Source: CAZTPJ01 sp964614515 | Lineage (GTDB): Bacteria > Planctomycetota > Phycisphaerae > Phycisphaerales > UBA1924 | NCBI GenBank assembly: GCA_964614515.1 | Contig: CAZTPJ010000002.1 | Span: 1 to 64,000 of the forward strand | Direction: 5' to 3' | Length of the DNA stretch: 64,000 bases | In this document: piece by piece, positions 34,651 through 42,421 of the stretch | Layout of the letters: each line of letters starts with the position of its first letter | Position numbering within the stretch: position 1 is the first letter of the stretch | Program-made: the position numbers and the translations under genes | The notes under the pieces: generated by a model | Database searches by the model: none | Seen by the model: only the letters and a program-made list of their open reading frames with translations | What the model was told of the DNA's origin: nothing

Positions 34651-35660
34651 TCGGCATCGGAATCATCGGGCCCGGGTTCATGGGTCGCACGCACGCGCGG
34701 GCGTTTGACGCGGCGCAGCGCGGCGGGCTGCCGTGCAGACTGGTGGGCGCAGCGCCGGGTGGATTCAGCGCTGCCGGCGGGAACCTGCCGGTGCGTGATG
34801 AAGCGGAGACTCATCTTGCGAGCGTAACGGAACATGCGTCGATCGAAGCACTGCTGGATGATGCGAGCGTCACGGCCGTGGTCGTCTGCACGCCGACGGA
34901 CACGCATGTGGCGATTGCGCTGCACGCGATTGCGGCGGGGAAGCATGTGCTGGTTGAGAAGCCTGTGGCGCTTTCGTCGACGGAGGTCACGCGGTTGGCC
35001 GTGGCGGCCGAGGCATCAGGGCTTGTGTGCATGCCGGGGATGTGCATGCGGTTCTGGCCGGGATGGACGTGGCTGCGCGATCGCGTAAGGGGGGGGGACC
35101 TCGGCGCGGTGCGCTGGGCGCACTTTGAACGAATGGGCAGTCGTCCCGGCTGGTCGCCCGAGTTTTATCGAGATCCGGCGCGCTGTGGCGGGGCGATCTT
35201 TGACCTGCATGTGCATGATGTTGACGTCATCGTGCATCTGTTCGGGATGCCGGCGAGCGTGTCATCGCTGGGCACGATCGACCGCGTGACGACGCTGTAT
35301 CGCTTCGCCGACGGCCCGGCGCATGTCGTGGCCGACGGCGGATGGGTCGAGACGCCGGGGTTCCCGTTTCGCATGCGTTTCACGGTGGAGTTAGAGCGCG
35401 GCGCGGCGGAGTTTGATCTGGCCAGGAACGAGCCGCTGATGCTTCACGCGGAGGATGCGCTGCGGGCAAGGGTTGGCGTGCCATCGGCGAAGGGCGCGGG
35501 TTATGAAGGTCAGGCGCGGGCCTTTGTGGAGACCGTGCTGGCGCACGAGCAGGGCAAACGCGCGACGCCGCCGGTCACACTCGACGAAGCGGCGGCGGTT
35601 ACACGCGTGATCGAAGCGGAGCACCGGAGTCTCGCATCGGGCGCAGCGGTGACATTGTAA
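34647..35660 (+). CDS. Cytoplasmic Gfo/Idh/MocA oxidoreductase
   Basis: 337 residues from a GTG overlapping the previous stop. NAD(P)-binding I-G-I-I-G-P-G-F-M-G at residues 4-13, L-V-E-K-P-V-A-L-S, and the H-V-H-D-V-D motif in G-G-A-I-F-D-L-H-V-H-D-V-D, which contains the usual catalytic D-x-x-x-H-like residues. No signal sequence, unlike the divergent paralogue at 30915-32282, so one enzyme probably works in the periplasm and this one in the cytoplasm. It likely oxidises or reduces the keto-sugar intermediate. Confidence 0.87.
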   Translation: MIGIGIIGPGFMGRTHARAFDAAQRGGLPCRLVGAAPGGFSAAGGNLPVRDEAETHLASVTEHASIEALLDDASVTAVVVCTPTDTHVAIALHAIAAGKHVLVEKPVALSSTEVTRLAVAAEASGLVCMPGMCMRFWPGWTWLRDRVRGGDLGAVRWAHFERMGSRPGWSPEFYRDPARCGGAIFDLHVHDVDVIVHLFGMPASVSSLGTIDRVTTLYRFADGPAHVVADGGWVETPGFPFRMRFTVELERGAAEFDLARNEPLMLHAEDALRARVGVPSAKGAGYEGQARAFVETVLAHEQGKRATPPVTLDEAAAVTRVIEAEHRSLASGAAVTL

Positions 35661-35697
35661 ACGGCGACACTCCGGACTCGCCACGGGTGATGAGTCA

Positions 35698-35719
35698 CAT
35701 AGGTCGCGTGTGACCTATG
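35698..35719. terminator. Hairpin between convergent operon ends
   Basis: Perfect 8 bp stem CATAGGTC / GACCTATG with a 6-base loop, between the dehydrogenase stop (35660) and the ftsY stop (35728). No T-run on either side; bidirectional or Rho-assisted termination is a guess. Confidence 0.4.
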
Positions 35720-35727
35720 GACTTCCG

Positions 35728-36651
35728 CTACGCCTCAAACAGCGCATCCACAAACGCGGCCGGATCGAACGGCGCGATGTCCTCGGGTGTCTCGCCCAGC
35801 CCGATGAACTTGACCGGGATGTCCGTCGCATCCTTGATCGCGATGACGATGCCGCCCTTGGCCGTGCCGTCGAGTTTCGCCAGAAACAGGCCCGTGGGCC
35901 GCACGGCCTTGGTGAACTCCTCGGCCTGTCGCAGCGCGTTTTGCCCGGCGGTGGCGTCCAGCACGAGCAATACTTCGTGCGGCGCGCCGGGAATCTTCCG
36001 CTCGACGACCTGGCGCACCTTGGTGAGTTGCCGCATGAGCGGATCCTGCGTGTGCAGGCGCCCGGCCGTGTCGAGAATGATGACATCCACGCCGCGCGCC
36101 AGGCCCGCCTGACACGCATCAAAGGCCACGGCGGCCGGATCCCCCCCCTGCTGTCCCTTGACGACTTCGACGCCGAGCCTGTCGGCCCAGATTTCAAGTT
36201 GGCGCACGGCCCCCGCGCGGAAGGTATCACACGCACCGAGCAACACTTTGTGTCCCTGCGATTGAAGCAACTTGCAGAGTTTGGCGATGCTCGTCGTCTT
36301 GCCCGCGCCGTTGACGCCGGTGATGAGGAAGACCGTGGGGCCGGCGACGGCCATGTGCAACGCGCGGTCCGACTCAGGCCACTTCGCCCGCAGTTCCCGT
36401 TTCAGGTACTCAAGGACATCCTCGCCTCGCGTGAGTTTGCCGGCCTTATAGTCCGCGCGAATCCCATCGATCAGGCGCGTCGTCGTCTTGACGCCGACAT
36501 CGGCCTCGATCAGTTTCGTCTCGATCTCGTCGATGAGGGCTTCATCAAGGCGTCGCCCCGTCAGCAGCGAGCGCAGACCGGTGACAAACGCCTGGCGCGT
36601 TCGCCCGAGGCCCGTCTTGACGCGATCGACGATGGACTTGAAGAGAGCCAT
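35728..36651 (-). CDS. ftsY: Signal recognition particle receptor FtsY
   Basis: 307 residues. SRP GTPase NG domain: P-loop G-V-N-G-A-G-K-T at 112-119, A-C-D-T-F-R-A-G-A, I-L-D-T-A-G-R, and L-A-K-L-D-G-T-A-K-G-G. Docks ribosome-SRP complexes at the membrane. The acidic A domain is absent; only a short helical N-terminus precedes the NG domain, as in many compact FtsY proteins. Downstream of nusB (9 bp gap), in a ribH-nusB-ftsY operon. Confidence 0.96.
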   Translation of the reverse strand: MALFKSIVDRVKTGLGRTRQAFVTGLRSLLTGRRLDEALIDEIETKLIEADVGVKTTTRLIDGIRADYKAGKLTRGEDVLEYLKRELRAKWPESDRALHMAVAGPTVFLITGVNGAGKTTSIAKLCKLLQSQGHKVLLGACDTFRAGAVRQLEIWADRLGVEVVKGQQGGDPAAVAFDACQAGLARGVDVIILDTAGRLHTQDPLMRQLTKVRQVVERKIPGAPHEVLLVLDATAGQNALRQAEEFTKAVRPTGLFLAKLDGTAKGGIVIAIKDATDIPVKFIGLGETPEDIAPFDPAAFVDALFEA

Positions 36652-36660
36652 GCGAGAGGA

Positions 36661-37107
36661 TCAGAGGGTATCCGCGCTGTCGGGGGCGGCCGTCTGAACC
36701 TGGCCCGCGAAGCGCTGGGCGATGCGATCGAGCAGCGCGTTGACAAAACCCGGCGACTTGTCCGCGCTGAATTGCTTGGCGAGTTCGACGGCCTCGTTGA
36801 TCGCGATGGCCGGGGCGACGCGGGCGGTCGAAATTTCGTGATACGCGAGCCTGAGAATGGCGCGATCGACGGCGGCCTGTCGCTTCGCGGGCCATGTCGG
36901 GGCGAGTTCGAGCATGGCGGCATCGGCTGAACGACGATCGAGCCATGCCGCGTGCGCGAGGGCCTTGGCCTTGGTGCGTCCGGCGGGAGTCAGCCCCTCG
37001 CACGATTCGAGTGACGCATCCACCATGTCCATGTCGTTGCCATCACATGCGTCGAGTTGATACAGCGCCTGAAAGGCGGCGCGACGCACAGCGCGAGGCT
37101 CATCCAT
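36661..37107 (-). CDS. nusB: Transcription antitermination factor NusB
   Basis: 148 residues, all helical, with family features R-x-x-A-F-Q-A-L-Y-Q-L-D at the N-terminus, D-R-A-I-L-R-L-A-Y-H-E-I, and the C-terminal A-I-N-E-A-V-E-L-A-K-Q-F ... F-V-N-A-L-L-D-R-I-A. It binds boxA RNA with NusE (S10) for rRNA antitermination. Overlaps ribH by 8 bp; the ribH-nusB order is conserved in many bacteria. Confidence 0.95.
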   Translation of the reverse strand: MDEPRAVRRAAFQALYQLDACDGNDMDMVDASLESCEGLTPAGRTKAKALAHAAWLDRRSADAAMLELAPTWPAKRQAAVDRAILRLAYHEISTARVAPAIAINEAVELAKQFSADKSPGFVNALLDRIAQRFAGQVQTAAPDSADTL

Positions 37108-37675
37108 CGATGCGGCCCCCGGCGACAGCGCGGGCTTTGTCAGCCACCACGACCGAAGGCATGGTGGGCGACTCGCCGGCGAGCGAGGCGAGTTCGATCG
37201 CGTCGATCACGGCCGCCGTATGCAGCGCCGCCCGCATCGCATCGGCCCCCTTGTTCCCGTGTGAGCCACCGCTGCGAGCCATGCCCTGCTTGGCGGACTC
37301 CACGGTCAACACACCGAACGTGATCGGCACGCCGGTGGCGAGCGAGGCATCCATCAGGCCCTTGGCCACGGCCTCGGCGATGATGCGGTCGTGCCGCGTC
37401 TGCCCGCGAATGAGGCAACCCAGCGCGACCACGGCGCGAAAGCGACCCGTCGCGGCGGCCGTGCTGGCGAGAATCGGAAGTTCGTACGCGCCCGGGGCGT
37501 GAATGATCGCGAGTGTGGATCGCTGGCCTCCGGCCTGTTCATACGCATCGACGGCGCCGGCCAACAGACGGTCTGTGATTGTGGCGTTATATCGGCTGAC
37601 GATGATGGCCACGCGAACGCCCGCGGCGCTCACATCCGCGGGGCTGGGCTGGTGTTGATCTTCACCGGTGGTCAT
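37100..37675 (-). CDS. ribH: 6,7-dimethyl-8-ribityllumazine synthase
   Basis: 191 residues. Penultimate step of riboflavin synthesis. Family motifs: V-S-R-Y-N-A-T-I, H-A-P-G-A-Y-E-L-P, A-L-G-C-L-I-R-G-Q-T-R-H-D (His near 110 is the catalytic position) and I-T-F-G-V-L-T-V-E-S-A-K-Q-G. An N-terminal extension of about 20 residues precedes the core. First gene of ribH-nusB-ftsY. No FMN riboswitch is visible upstream, where the UbiA gene starts 60 bp away in the other direction. Confidence 0.95.
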   Translation of the reverse strand: MTTGEDQHQPSPADVSAAGVRVAIIVSRYNATITDRLLAGAVDAYEQAGGQRSTLAIIHAPGAYELPILASTAAATGRFRAVVALGCLIRGQTRHDRIIAEAVAKGLMDASLATGVPITFGVLTVESAKQGMARSGGSHGNKGADAMRAALHTAAVIDAIELASLAGESPTMPSVVVADKARAVAGGRIDG

Positions 37676-37734
37676 CGGCGGAATCGTATGCCGGTGATGG
37701 GCGGGGCGCGATTGTCGGCGTTACCATCCCCCGC

Positions 37735-38718
37735 ATGAGGCGACTCCTACTCGCGGCCGCGCCGGTTCTGCATCTCACGCGCGTCTCCACTGCGTTCGCC
37801 GTCGTGGCGAACGTGTGGTTTGTGATTCTGTGGACCCGCGCGGCCGAGCAGGAAGCGGGAACGCACGCCCTTCGAGAGCAGCCGCTGTGGCTGCTGCTGG
37901 TCGGCGGGGCGGCCACGGGACTCGGCCTGTTCGCGTTTGGCACAAGCCTCAATGACATCCTCGATGTTCGGCGCGATCGGGCGCTCCGTCCGAACCGCCC
38001 GCTGGCAGCGGGACGGATGCGCGTGGAATCGGCGGTGTCTCTGGTGGCCGGGACGTTGATTCTGGCGATCCTGGGCGCAACGGTCTTTGGAACCGAAGGG
38101 GTGATGGTGACGCTGGCCGTGGCGGCGGCGATTCTCCTGTTCAACGCGGCGGGGAAGTTCATTCCTGGCGTAGGCGTGGTGCTGCTTGGCGCGGTGTATG
38201 CGGGGCACATGATGGCGCCCAATGTCTATCTTACGTTCATCTGGCCGGTGTGGCTGGTGTTGACGCAGGCGTTGGTGGTGGCGGCGGCGACGCACATGAT
38301 CGCCCGGCGCATTCCGCCCTTGAGTCGGCGAGCCGTGTTCTTCGCGATCCTCTGCTGGGTGGGTTGTTCGGCGGTGCTGATTCAGCGCGGACGCGACATG
38401 GACCCCGGCCTGCGATCGCTGTGGCCGGACTGGGTCAACCCGATGTCGGGCATCGGCGCGGGGGTGCTGGCGCTGCTGTTGGTGGTGTATTCGTGGCGAA
38501 AGGTGGCCGTGCTGGGCGCGGGGCAGCGTGCGGCGGACAAGGTTGGGCGATACAGCGCGCTGTGGATGTCGCTGTATGCGTTCGTGTGGCTGCTCGGACA
38601 GAGCCTGTGGATCGAGGCGTCGATCATCGCGGGGCTTGCGACGGCCGGGCTGATCGGCATGTCGATCATTCGCGAGGCCTATGGACTTGTGGAACAGCCG
38701 GCGGGGTATCGAAGATAA
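37735..38718 (+). CDS. UbiA-family prenyltransferase
   Basis: 327 residues with eight to nine transmembrane helices. The first Asp-rich motif is clear: N73-D-I-L-D-V-R-R-D81, followed by R-P-N-R-P-L-A-A-G, the UbiA hallmark for binding Mg and the prenyl diphosphate. The second D-x-x-x-D motif is not obvious. Members attach prenyl chains to aromatic or sugar-like acceptors (quinones, haem O, phosphoribose and others); the acceptor cannot be told from sequence and no quinone or haem genes are adjacent. Divergent from ribH. Confidence 0.82.
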   Translation: MRRLLLAAAPVLHLTRVSTAFAVVANVWFVILWTRAAEQEAGTHALREQPLWLLLVGGAATGLGLFAFGTSLNDILDVRRDRALRPNRPLAAGRMRVESAVSLVAGTLILAILGATVFGTEGVMVTLAVAAAILLFNAAGKFIPGVGVVLLGAVYAGHMMAPNVYLTFIWPVWLVLTQALVVAAATHMIARRIPPLSRRAVFFAILCWVGCSAVLIQRGRDMDPGLRSLWPDWVNPMSGIGAGVLALLLVVYSWRKVAVLGAGQRAADKVGRYSALWMSLYAFVWLLGQSLWIEASIIAGLATAGLIGMSIIREAYGLVEQPAGYRR

Positions 38719-38750
38719 AGCCCGAACAGGCCGCCCGTGCGACTGACTGA

Positions 38751-39575
38751 TCAGACGAGTTTCAGCAGGTAGAAAATCGTCGTGAACGTCAGGTCGGCGA
38801 TGATGATGGCGACAACGCTCTGCACGACGGTGCGCGTGGTGGCACGGCCGACGCCCGCCGCGCCGCCTTCGACCGCCAGGCCATTGGCACACGCAATCAC
38901 GCCGATGAGCAGTCCGAACGTCGATCCCTTGAAGACGCCGGTGAGGAAATCGACGAGTTTGACCTGTTGCAGCAAGTTGTCCATGAACGTGCCGGCGGGG
39001 ATGTCGAGCACGACCAGCGAGATGCCCAGGGCCGCGGCGATGGCGACGATGTTGGCGATGACGCCCAGGGCGGTCATGCTGACGAGGGCGGCGATGACGC
39101 GCGGGACCACGAGAAACCGGACGGGATTCAGGGCGTGCGCCTGAAGGGCTTCGACCTCTTCGCCGACGACCATGGTGCCGATCTCGGCGGCGATGGCCGC
39201 CCCCGCAAAACCCGTCAGCACGATTGCAGCGATCAGCGGGCCGAGTTCGCGCAGCACGGCCACACCGATGATGTTGGCCACGAGTTCCCGCTGGCCGAAC
39301 TCATCGAGGGGGGGGGAAAGTTGCAGGGCCAGAATCAGTCCCACGCAGCCCGAGACGAGCGAGACGATTCCGACGGCCTTGGCGCCGACGCGGACGATCT
39401 GCGTGACGATGGCCGTGCGCCCGAGGCGCATGTCGGGATCGCGCATGGTGCGAAAGATCCAGCGCCCCGCGTCGCGCAGGAGCAGGACGGTGGCGCCGAT
39501 GTGCGCGATGACGCCGAGTACGCGCGCCCCCAGCGCGGCGATCGGGGCCAGAGGTCTCGACGGCTGATCCGACAT
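38751..39575 (-). CDS. MlaE-family ABC transporter permease
   Basis: 274 residues from the ATG at 39575. Five to six transmembrane helices with the MlaE signatures R-E-L-G-P-L-I-A-A-I-V-L-T-G, E-I-G-T-M-V-V-G-E-E-V-E-A-L and P-R-V-I-A-A-L. MlaE is the membrane subunit of lipid transporters between inner and outer membranes. Here it is the last gene of an operon with a lipoprotein, an anti-sigma-type kinase and a STAS protein; no ATPase (MlaF) or MCE-domain (MlaD) gene follows, so partners must be elsewhere. Confidence 0.88.
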   Translation of the reverse strand: MSDQPSRPLAPIAALGARVLGVIAHIGATVLLLRDAGRWIFRTMRDPDMRLGRTAIVTQIVRVGAKAVGIVSLVSGCVGLILALQLSPPLDEFGQRELVANIIGVAVLRELGPLIAAIVLTGFAGAAIAAEIGTMVVGEEVEALQAHALNPVRFLVVPRVIAALVSMTALGVIANIVAIAAALGISLVVLDIPAGTFMDNLLQQVKLVDFLTGVFKGSTFGLLIGVIACANGLAVEGGAAGVGRATTRTVVQSVVAIIIADLTFTTIFYLLKLV

Positions 39576-39597
39576 CGAGCGATCTCCGAAGCGCGGG

Positions 39598-39960
39598 TCA
39601 CCGCGCGAGGGCTTCGTCGAGACTTCCGACGATCCTGAAGAACGTGTCAAGCCGCGCGATCTCGAAGATGGATCGCACGCGTTCGGGCATGTTGCACAGC
39701 ACCATGTCCGTGACCGGCGCCTTGCTGCCCGACTGTTTGGGAAGACTCCGGCGAGCCTGCACCAGCGTCGCCAGACCCGAACTGTCCATGTACTGCACGT
39801 CGGTCAGGTTGACGACGATCCGCGCCGGGCGTTTTTCCACGGCCTGCTTGAGCGATTCGAGCAGCGAAGGCGAGCGGCTCATATCGACATCGCCCTTGGG
39901 CGTGACGATGATCGCGCCGTCGCGCACTTCGACGAACACATCTCCATCAGCGAACTTCAT
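39598..39960 (-). CDS. STAS-domain protein (anti-sigma factor antagonist or MlaB-like)
   Basis: 120 residues starting at 39960 behind GGGGGAG. Classic STAS fold with G-D-V-D at 23-26 and the phospho-acceptor region Y-M-D-S60-S61-G-L-A-T-L. The intact D-S-S-G favours an RsbV/SpoIIAA-type antagonist phosphorylated by the kinase encoded just upstream. Because the next gene is an MlaE permease and MlaB is also a STAS protein, a transport role is the alternative. The start overlaps the kinase stop by 4 bp. Confidence 0.87.
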   Translation of the reverse strand: MKFADGDVFVEVRDGAIIVTPKGDVDMSRSPSLLESLKQAVEKRPARIVVNLTDVQYMDSSGLATLVQARRSLPKQSGSKAPVTDMVLCNMPERVRSIFEIARLDTFFRIVGSLDEALAR

Positions 39961-40445
39961 TGACAACTCCCCCTGCAACAACCCGGGCCGTCGCGTGTGA
40001 TGCTGCCCTTTGAGGCGGAACCGCTCCACTTGAGCAGCGTCAGGCGCATGCCCTTGCCCTCGCGTCGTTCATAGCGAACATCGTCCATGAGTTGCAGGAT
40101 GATGTGGACGCCGAGTCCGCCGGGCCTGACTTCGTCGAGGTCCCGCCCGCGGATGCTCGCCGGATCAACTTGTCTCGCCTCATCTTCGATCACGACCCGC
40201 AGTCCCGCACCCTTGTCCGCGTCGTTCAGCGGGAACAGCGAGATCCAGATCGGCCGGTCGTGATGGCTCTCATAGCCGTGACGAATCACGTTGCACAGAG
40301 CCTCATCCACGGACAACTTGAGATGCGCACAGGCATCCTCGGACAAACCCACCCGATCCGCCACCAACGCGACCAGTTCGCGCGCGCCCGCGAGGTACAG
40401 CGGATTGCTCAACATCTCCAGACGCAGGTGTGGCGTGGCGGTCAT
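39957..40445 (-). CDS. RsbW-type anti-sigma factor serine kinase (HATPase_c)
   Basis: 162 residues. GHKL ATPase fold with the N-box H-L-K-L-S-V-D-E48-A-L-C-N52-V-I-R-H56-G-Y and a G2 box R-P-G-G-L-G-V-H-I-I. The G1 box is degenerate (I-E-D-E-A-R in place of D-x-G-x-G), as in many RsbW homologues. It should bind ATP, phosphorylate the STAS partner and capture a sigma factor or another target. The C-terminal 25 residues are Cys/Gly-rich (G-C-C-R-G-S-C-Q), outside the domain. Translationally coupled to genes on both sides by 4 bp overlaps. Confidence 0.87.
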   Translation of the reverse strand: MTATPHLRLEMLSNPLYLAGARELVALVADRVGLSEDACAHLKLSVDEALCNVIRHGYESHHDRPIWISLFPLNDADKGAGLRVVIEDEARQVDPASIRGRDLDEVRPGGLGVHIILQLMDDVRYERREGKGMRLTLLKWSGSASKGSITRDGPGCCRGSCQ

Positions 40446-40864
40446 GGACCAGTCTTGTCCCGGGCGAGCGCGGACTCCCGCGGTGCGCCGACACTCGATG
40501 AACGTTCAGCGGTGAGGGTAGCACCATCTCCGGCCACCGGTTGAGACAAGGCCCGCGCGGCCAGCCACTGTCGCCAGCGATCCGCGGCCGCCCGCCGCGT
40601 CGACTCGGCATCCGCAAAGTTGTACCCCAGGTCTTCGCCCGTGATGTCCCGCAAGGCGCGGTGGGCGAGCATGCGCGTGACGGCGTCATCGCTCTCGAGC
40701 AGGGCGACCAGATCGACCAGGGCATTCTGGTCGCCGGCCTCGGCCACGTGGGCGATGGCCGAGGCCCGCGCCACAGGCACGGGCGAGTCAAGCCCCCGCG
40801 GCACCGACGCACACGCGGCAAGCAGCAGCGGTAGCAGGAACAGACATGCGCGAGCGAGGGACAT
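40442..40864 (-). CDS. Lipoprotein with HEAT-like repeats
   Basis: 140 residues. Lipobox L15-A-A-C18 after a hydrophobic signal (MSLARACLFLLPLLLAAC). Residues about 30-85 form two HEAT-like helical pairs (S-A-I-A-H-V-A-E-A-G-D-Q-N-A-L-V-D-L-V; A-V-T-R-M-L-A-H-R-A-L-R-D-I-T-G). First gene of the operon that continues with kinase, STAS protein and MlaE permease, so it may be an envelope sensor or a transporter accessory protein; inference only. Confidence 0.7.
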   Translation of the reverse strand: MSLARACLFLLPLLLAACASVPRGLDSPVPVARASAIAHVAEAGDQNALVDLVALLESDDAVTRMLAHRALRDITGEDLGYNFADAESTRRAAADRWRQWLAARALSQPVAGDGATLTAERSSSVGAPRESALARDKTGP

Positions 40865-40912
40865 TGGGGGATCGTAGCAGGCGAATCCCGGGTGCTGAGG
40901 ACGTGCGGCGAG

Positions 40913-41281
40913 TCAGAACAACTTCGGATCATCGCTCGGCGTTGGAGGCACAAGCGGTTCGATCAGTATGATGAGTGCGGGAACATACACTGTTGCAACT
41001 CGCCATATCTTGTCGTCGATGATTCGCTGGTACTCGTGAACGAGCATGTGCCGTTGGGCGGCGATCACCCTCCACGGTACATCCGGGTGTACGGCCCTAA
41101 ACTCCTTCGACACCTTGTTCGCCGCTTCACCGACGATGGAAACGCTACGCTCGACCGCGCGACGCAGGAGCACGTCGGTCTGGTAGTCCACGAGAGTTTT
41201 GCCGCGAACAAAGTCTGCAACTTCCCGCGCATGACGAAGCATGTCCCAGAGCAGGGCTGCATCCCGCTCATCCGGCCGCAT
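40913..41281 (-). CDS. hepT: HepT-like toxin (HEPN domain)
   Basis: 122 residues, all-helical HEPN fold with the ribonuclease motif R-H-M-L-V-H-E-Y (R-x4-H-x-Y) near residues 75-82. In the HepT-MntA system HepT is an RNase toxin. Overlaps the upstream nucleotidyltransferase antitoxin gene by 14 bp, the standard order. The toxin motif is intact. Confidence 0.88.
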   Translation of the reverse strand: MRPDERDAALLWDMLRHAREVADFVRGKTLVDYQTDVLLRRAVERSVSIVGEAANKVSKEFRAVHPDVPWRVIAAQRHMLVHEYQRIIDDKIWRVATVYVPALIILIEPLVPPTPSDDPKLF

Positions 41282-41573
41282 ACATCACCTTGCGGTTGGA
41301 CAGAATATGGCGCCTGCGAAAGGGGTTGTCCAGCGCCTGCTTCTCGACAAGGTCAACGGGACGAGCGAACATCGCCTCGAGTTCATCACGCATGTCCAGC
41401 CACGATTCGATGGATGGCGAGTCGCCCTCGGCGAAGTCCACCAGCACGTCGACATCACTGTCGGCACGGAAATCGCCACCAAGCACCGACCCGAACAGCG
41501 ACAACTCCGCAACCCGCCACTTGTGACAGAACGCAATGAGATCATCATCCGAGATTGAGACGTTGGCAACCAT
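41268..41573 (-). CDS. mntA: MntA-like nucleotidyltransferase antitoxin
   Basis: 101 residues from the ATG at 41573 (a TTG five codons upstream is possible). Minimal nucleotidyltransferase with the motif G-S-x10-D-V-D (G-S-V-L-G-G-D-F-R-A-D-S-D-V-D) and a third acidic residue region V-D-L-V-E. MntA antitoxins neutralise HepT by adding AMP units to the Tyr of its R-x4-H-x-Y motif. First gene of the pair. Confidence 0.88.
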   Translation of the reverse strand: MVANVSISDDDLIAFCHKWRVAELSLFGSVLGGDFRADSDVDVLVDFAEGDSPSIESWLDMRDELEAMFARPVDLVEKQALDNPFRRRHILSNRKVMYAAG

Positions 41574-41647
41574 GCGAGGTCTCGACAACTGTATGCAGCC
41601 GCGGCGATCAACCCTGTATCGGTTGCTGCCGCCTAGACTCTTCGATC

Positions 41648-41705
41648 AGGGCGATGGGGTTCGCCATGGAACCGGCCCGTGCGCGGGTCTGATGACTCCT
41701 ATACC
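41648..41705 (+). promoter_or_regulatory. Fluoride riboswitch (crcB motif)
   Basis: The sequence GGGCGATGGGGTTCGCC at 41649-41665, followed by GAACCGG and then CTGATGACTCCTATACC up to 41705, reproduces the conserved core of the fluoride riboswitch (GGCGATGGNGTTCGCC ... AACCG ... CTGATGACTCCTA). It ends 43 bases before crcB, a fluoride exporter, which is the standard target. Confidence 0.95.
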
Positions 41706-41748
41706 AGCGCGGCCGTGAATCGGCGTTCCGCGCGTCTGGGAGTTCGCC

Positions 41749-42168
41749 ATGACGAAACTGATCTTGATCTTCCTGGCCTCGGGCGTTGGCGGCGTGTTGC
41801 GATTTGTGATCGGCGGTTGGTCGCAACACGCGGGGATGTGGGTGTGGGCGAAGGTCGGTGGGTCAACGCCTCGCGACGCGTTCCCCCTGGGCACGATGGT
41901 CGTCAACTTAACTGGCTGCTTCACGGCCGGGTTGCTCGCGGCCCTCTTCGCCGGGCCGTGGCCGATTCGTGAGGAATATCGCACAGCCATCCTCGTCGGC
42001 GTGCTCGGCGGGTACACGACCTTTTCCGCGTTCGGGCGTGAGACAATGACGCTGGTTGAACAACGGCAGTGGACCATGGCTGGGGCGAACGTGGTGTTGA
42101 GTGTCGCGCTGGGTCTCGCAGGCGTCTGGGCAGGGACGCGAGTTGGCGAGATTGTGACGCCGGGGTGA
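41749..42168 (+). CDS. crcB: Fluoride exporter CrcB (Fluc)
   Basis: 139 residues, four transmembrane helices. Fluc signatures: G-G-V-L-R-F, G-T-M-V-V-N-L-T-G-C-F-T-A-G near residues 48-61, and G-V-L-G-G-Y-T-T-F-S-A-F-G-R-E. Forms dual-topology dimers that export fluoride. Start at 41749 with GGGAG upstream; preceded by a fluoride riboswitch, so expression should be induced by fluoride. Slightly longer than typical (about 125) because of an insert after helix one (W-A-K-V-G-G-S-T-P-R-D). Confidence 0.95.
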   Translation: MTKLILIFLASGVGGVLRFVIGGWSQHAGMWVWAKVGGSTPRDAFPLGTMVVNLTGCFTAGLLAALFAGPWPIREEYRTAILVGVLGGYTTFSAFGRETMTLVEQRQWTMAGANVVLSVALGLAGVWAGTRVGEIVTPG

Positions 42169-42295
42169 GGATCCAATCTGGCTCCTTCGAGGGCTAGACA
42201 CTGAGCCGACTGTTGTGCCAGCCAGACTGATCTGAATCGCACGTCGCCTGCTCACCTGCAACCCCCCAGCCGAACCCCGCGAAAGGGAGAGGTAG

Positions 42296-42317
42296 CCCCC
42301 GAAGGCGACGGGGGTTT
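42296..42317 (+). terminator. Hairpin after crcB
   Basis: Stem CCCCCG / CGGGGG with a 7-base loop, followed by TTT, 128 bases after the crcB stop. Probably ends the riboswitch-crcB transcript before the next gene. Confidence 0.45.
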
Positions 42318-42421
42318 CCGCGCCCACTTCCGGGCCGTGAGACACAGGGCGGAGGCTGCGAGTGATACACCGATTCGTGGAGAGGTTGCACGGTCGATTG
42401 GATGCAAGGGCCGAGTCAATC

